DNA of 15,028 bases, from positions 1-15,028 of the forward strand of contig DATFAS010000080.1 of NCBI GenBank assembly GCA_035254305.1, read 5' to 3'. The notes beneath the pieces were generated by a model. It saw nothing but the letters and a program-made list of their open reading frames with translations. It did no database searches and was not told the DNA's origin. The position numbers and the translations under genes are program-made. Numbering within the stretch: the first letter of the stretch is position 1; every line of letters starts with the position of its first letter. Shown here piece after piece: positions 14,064-15,028 of the stretch. The stretch comes from DATFAS01 sp035254305 (GTDB taxonomy: Bacteria; Bacillota; Bacilli; Aneurinibacillales; RAOX-1).

Positions 14064-15028
14064 ATGATGAAGAAAAAATGGCTAGCAAGCCTAACTGTAC
14101 TATCCTGTCTATTTTTGTCTGCATGTGGAGCAAGTAAGCCTGCTGATGCACCTAAGGATGCTAGTGCGAAACCGGCTGCGGATAAAAAATTTAAAGTTGG
14201 AATCACTCAAATTATTGAACATCCTTCGTTGGACGCGTCTAGACAAGGATTTATTGCTGCTCTCAAGGATAATGGATTCGTAGATGGTCAGAACATCGAG
14301 ATCGACTATCAATCCGCACAAGGAGATGCGAATACGGTCAATACCATTTCTCAAAAATTTGTTAATGATAAGAAGGATCTAATTCTCGCCATCGCTACAC
14401 CAAGTGCACAATCCTTGGTGAAAGCAACATCTGGAACGAATATTCCGGTTTTATTTACGGCGATTACTGATCCACTAGGTGCTAAGCTTGTGGATAATCT
14501 TGAAAAGCCCGGAAAGAACGTAACAGGGTATTCAGACACACATCCAGAAGCCATCAAGAAATCGATAACTACGATCAAGGAAATGTTTCCCAATACGAAA
14601 AAAGTAGGGGTTATTTATAACTCTGGGGAAGCTAATTCCGTTGTTAATGTAAATAATGCGAAGAAGGCTATGGCAGAGATTGGTTTAGATCCTGTTGAGG
14701 TGAATGCAAGCAATGCTACGGAGGTAAAACAAGCAGCTGAATCTCTGATTGGTCGGGTGGATGTTCTCTATGTTCCTAAGGATAATACAGTGGTGGCTGC
14801 CATTAAGGCTGTGGTTAAAGTAGCAGAAGAAAATCATGTACCTTTATTTGTCGGAGAAATGGATTCGGTTAAGGCCGGAGGATTTGCTGGATTTGGTGCG
14901 GATTACTTCGAATTAGGGCGTTCAACAGGAGAGATGGCTGTTAAAATTCTTAAGGGAGAAGCGAAGGCAGGAGACATTCCAGTACAATTCCCTAAAGAAA
15001 TTCATTTAGCTATAAACAAAGAAGCAGC
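14064..15028 (+). CDS. ABC transporter substrate-binding lipoprotein, TrpX-like (partial, runs off the window)
   Basis: The frame is open from ATG 14064 to the window edge: 321 complete codons with no stop, so the C-terminus is missing. It begins with a lipoprotein signal peptide: MMKKKW, a hydrophobic core and lipobox LSAC with lipidated Cys 21. An Ala/Lys/Pro-rich linker leads to a periplasmic-binding fold of the ABC_sub_bind (PF04392, DUF534) family: KVGITQIIEHPSLDASRQGF, GQNIEIDYQSAQGD, LILAIATPSAQSLVKAT, PVLFTAITDPLGA, GKNVTGYSD and KKVGVIYNSGEANS. Such proteins feed an ABC importer; some Firmicute members (TrpX) take up tryptophan, others different aromatic or unknown ligands. Permease and ATPase genes would be expected downstream. 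The SD GGGGGAGAAG (14051-14060) could serve ATG 14064 or 14067; the latter has better spacing. Confidence 0.92.
   Translation, partial: MMKKKWLASLTVLSCLFLSACGASKPADAPKDASAKPAADKKFKVGITQIIEHPSLDASRQGFIAALKDNGFVDGQNIEIDYQSAQGDANTVNTISQKFVNDKKDLILAIATPSAQSLVKATSGTNIPVLFTAITDPLGAKLVDNLEKPGKNVTGYSDTHPEAIKKSITTIKEMFPNTKKVGVIYNSGEANSVVNVNNAKKAMAEIGLDPVEVNASNATEVKQAAESLIGRVDVLYVPKDNTVVAAIKAVVKVAEENHVPLFVGEMDSVKAGGFAGFGADYFELGRSTGEMAVKILKGEAKAGDIPVQFPKEIHLAINKEA

Noticed and set aside
1..15028. Mobile element, defence island, CRISPR array or novel multi-gene system
   Set aside because: No transposase, integrase, long direct or inverted repeats, or unusual composition; almost all genes are recognisable housekeeping, sporulation or signalling genes with tidy terminators.

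Overview
This is an ordinary chromosomal stretch of an endospore-forming Bacillales bacterium (Firmicutes), roughly 40% GC by eye. Three things place it. There is an alpha/beta-type small acid-soluble spore protein (SASP) gene and a YtfJ (GerW-type) sporulation gene. The Shine-Dalgarno (SD) sequences are strong and GTG and TTG starts occur. The order SASP - branched-chain acyl-CoA synthetase - YtfI (DUF2953) - YtfJ matches, from memory, the sspA-ytcI(mbcS)-...-ytfI-ytfJ neighbourhood of Bacillus subtilis, with nadF, sppA and yteJ missing. I cannot name the genus. I see no insertion sequence, phage gene, CRISPR array, tRNA or rRNA, and no defence or biosynthetic island.

Layout, left to right: a Crp/Fnr-family regulator (30-692, GTG start) with a terminator; a TerC-family membrane protein (849-1529, probable Mn2+ exporter type) followed by a UgtP/MGDG-synthase-like glycosyltransferase (1574-2710); the SASP gene (2784-2981) with a candidate sigma-G promoter. 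Next, on the minus strand, is a 43-residue small protein gene (3092-3223) with its own candidate promoter, SD and terminator. Divergent from it is mbcS (3399-4991, TTG start), preceded by a full-consensus CcpA cre box. ytfI and ytfJ overlap by 28 bases (5142-6220) and end in a bidirectional terminator shared with a convergent 100-residue unknown gene (6259-6561, minus). Then comes a complete pyruvate carboxylase gene (6679-10131, minus) with a terminator-like hairpin in its leader. Divergent from it are an unknown 167-residue gene (10329-10832) and an OmpR/histidine kinase pair (10895-12925). A RluA-family pseudouridine synthase (13027-13932) and the start of a TrpX-like ABC transporter lipoprotein (14064 to the window edge) finish the window.

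Functionally the window mixes central carbon metabolism, spore protection and germination, envelope lipid glycosylation, metal export and signal transduction. Nearly every transcription unit is bounded by a visible intrinsic terminator, so most genes look monocistronic or in pairs. I found no new multi-gene system. The observations most worth checking are regulatory: the small minus-strand gene, the cre box before mbcS, the hairpin in the pyc leader, the terminator 15 bases upstream of the response-regulator start, and a hairpin enclosing the glycosyltransferase SD.
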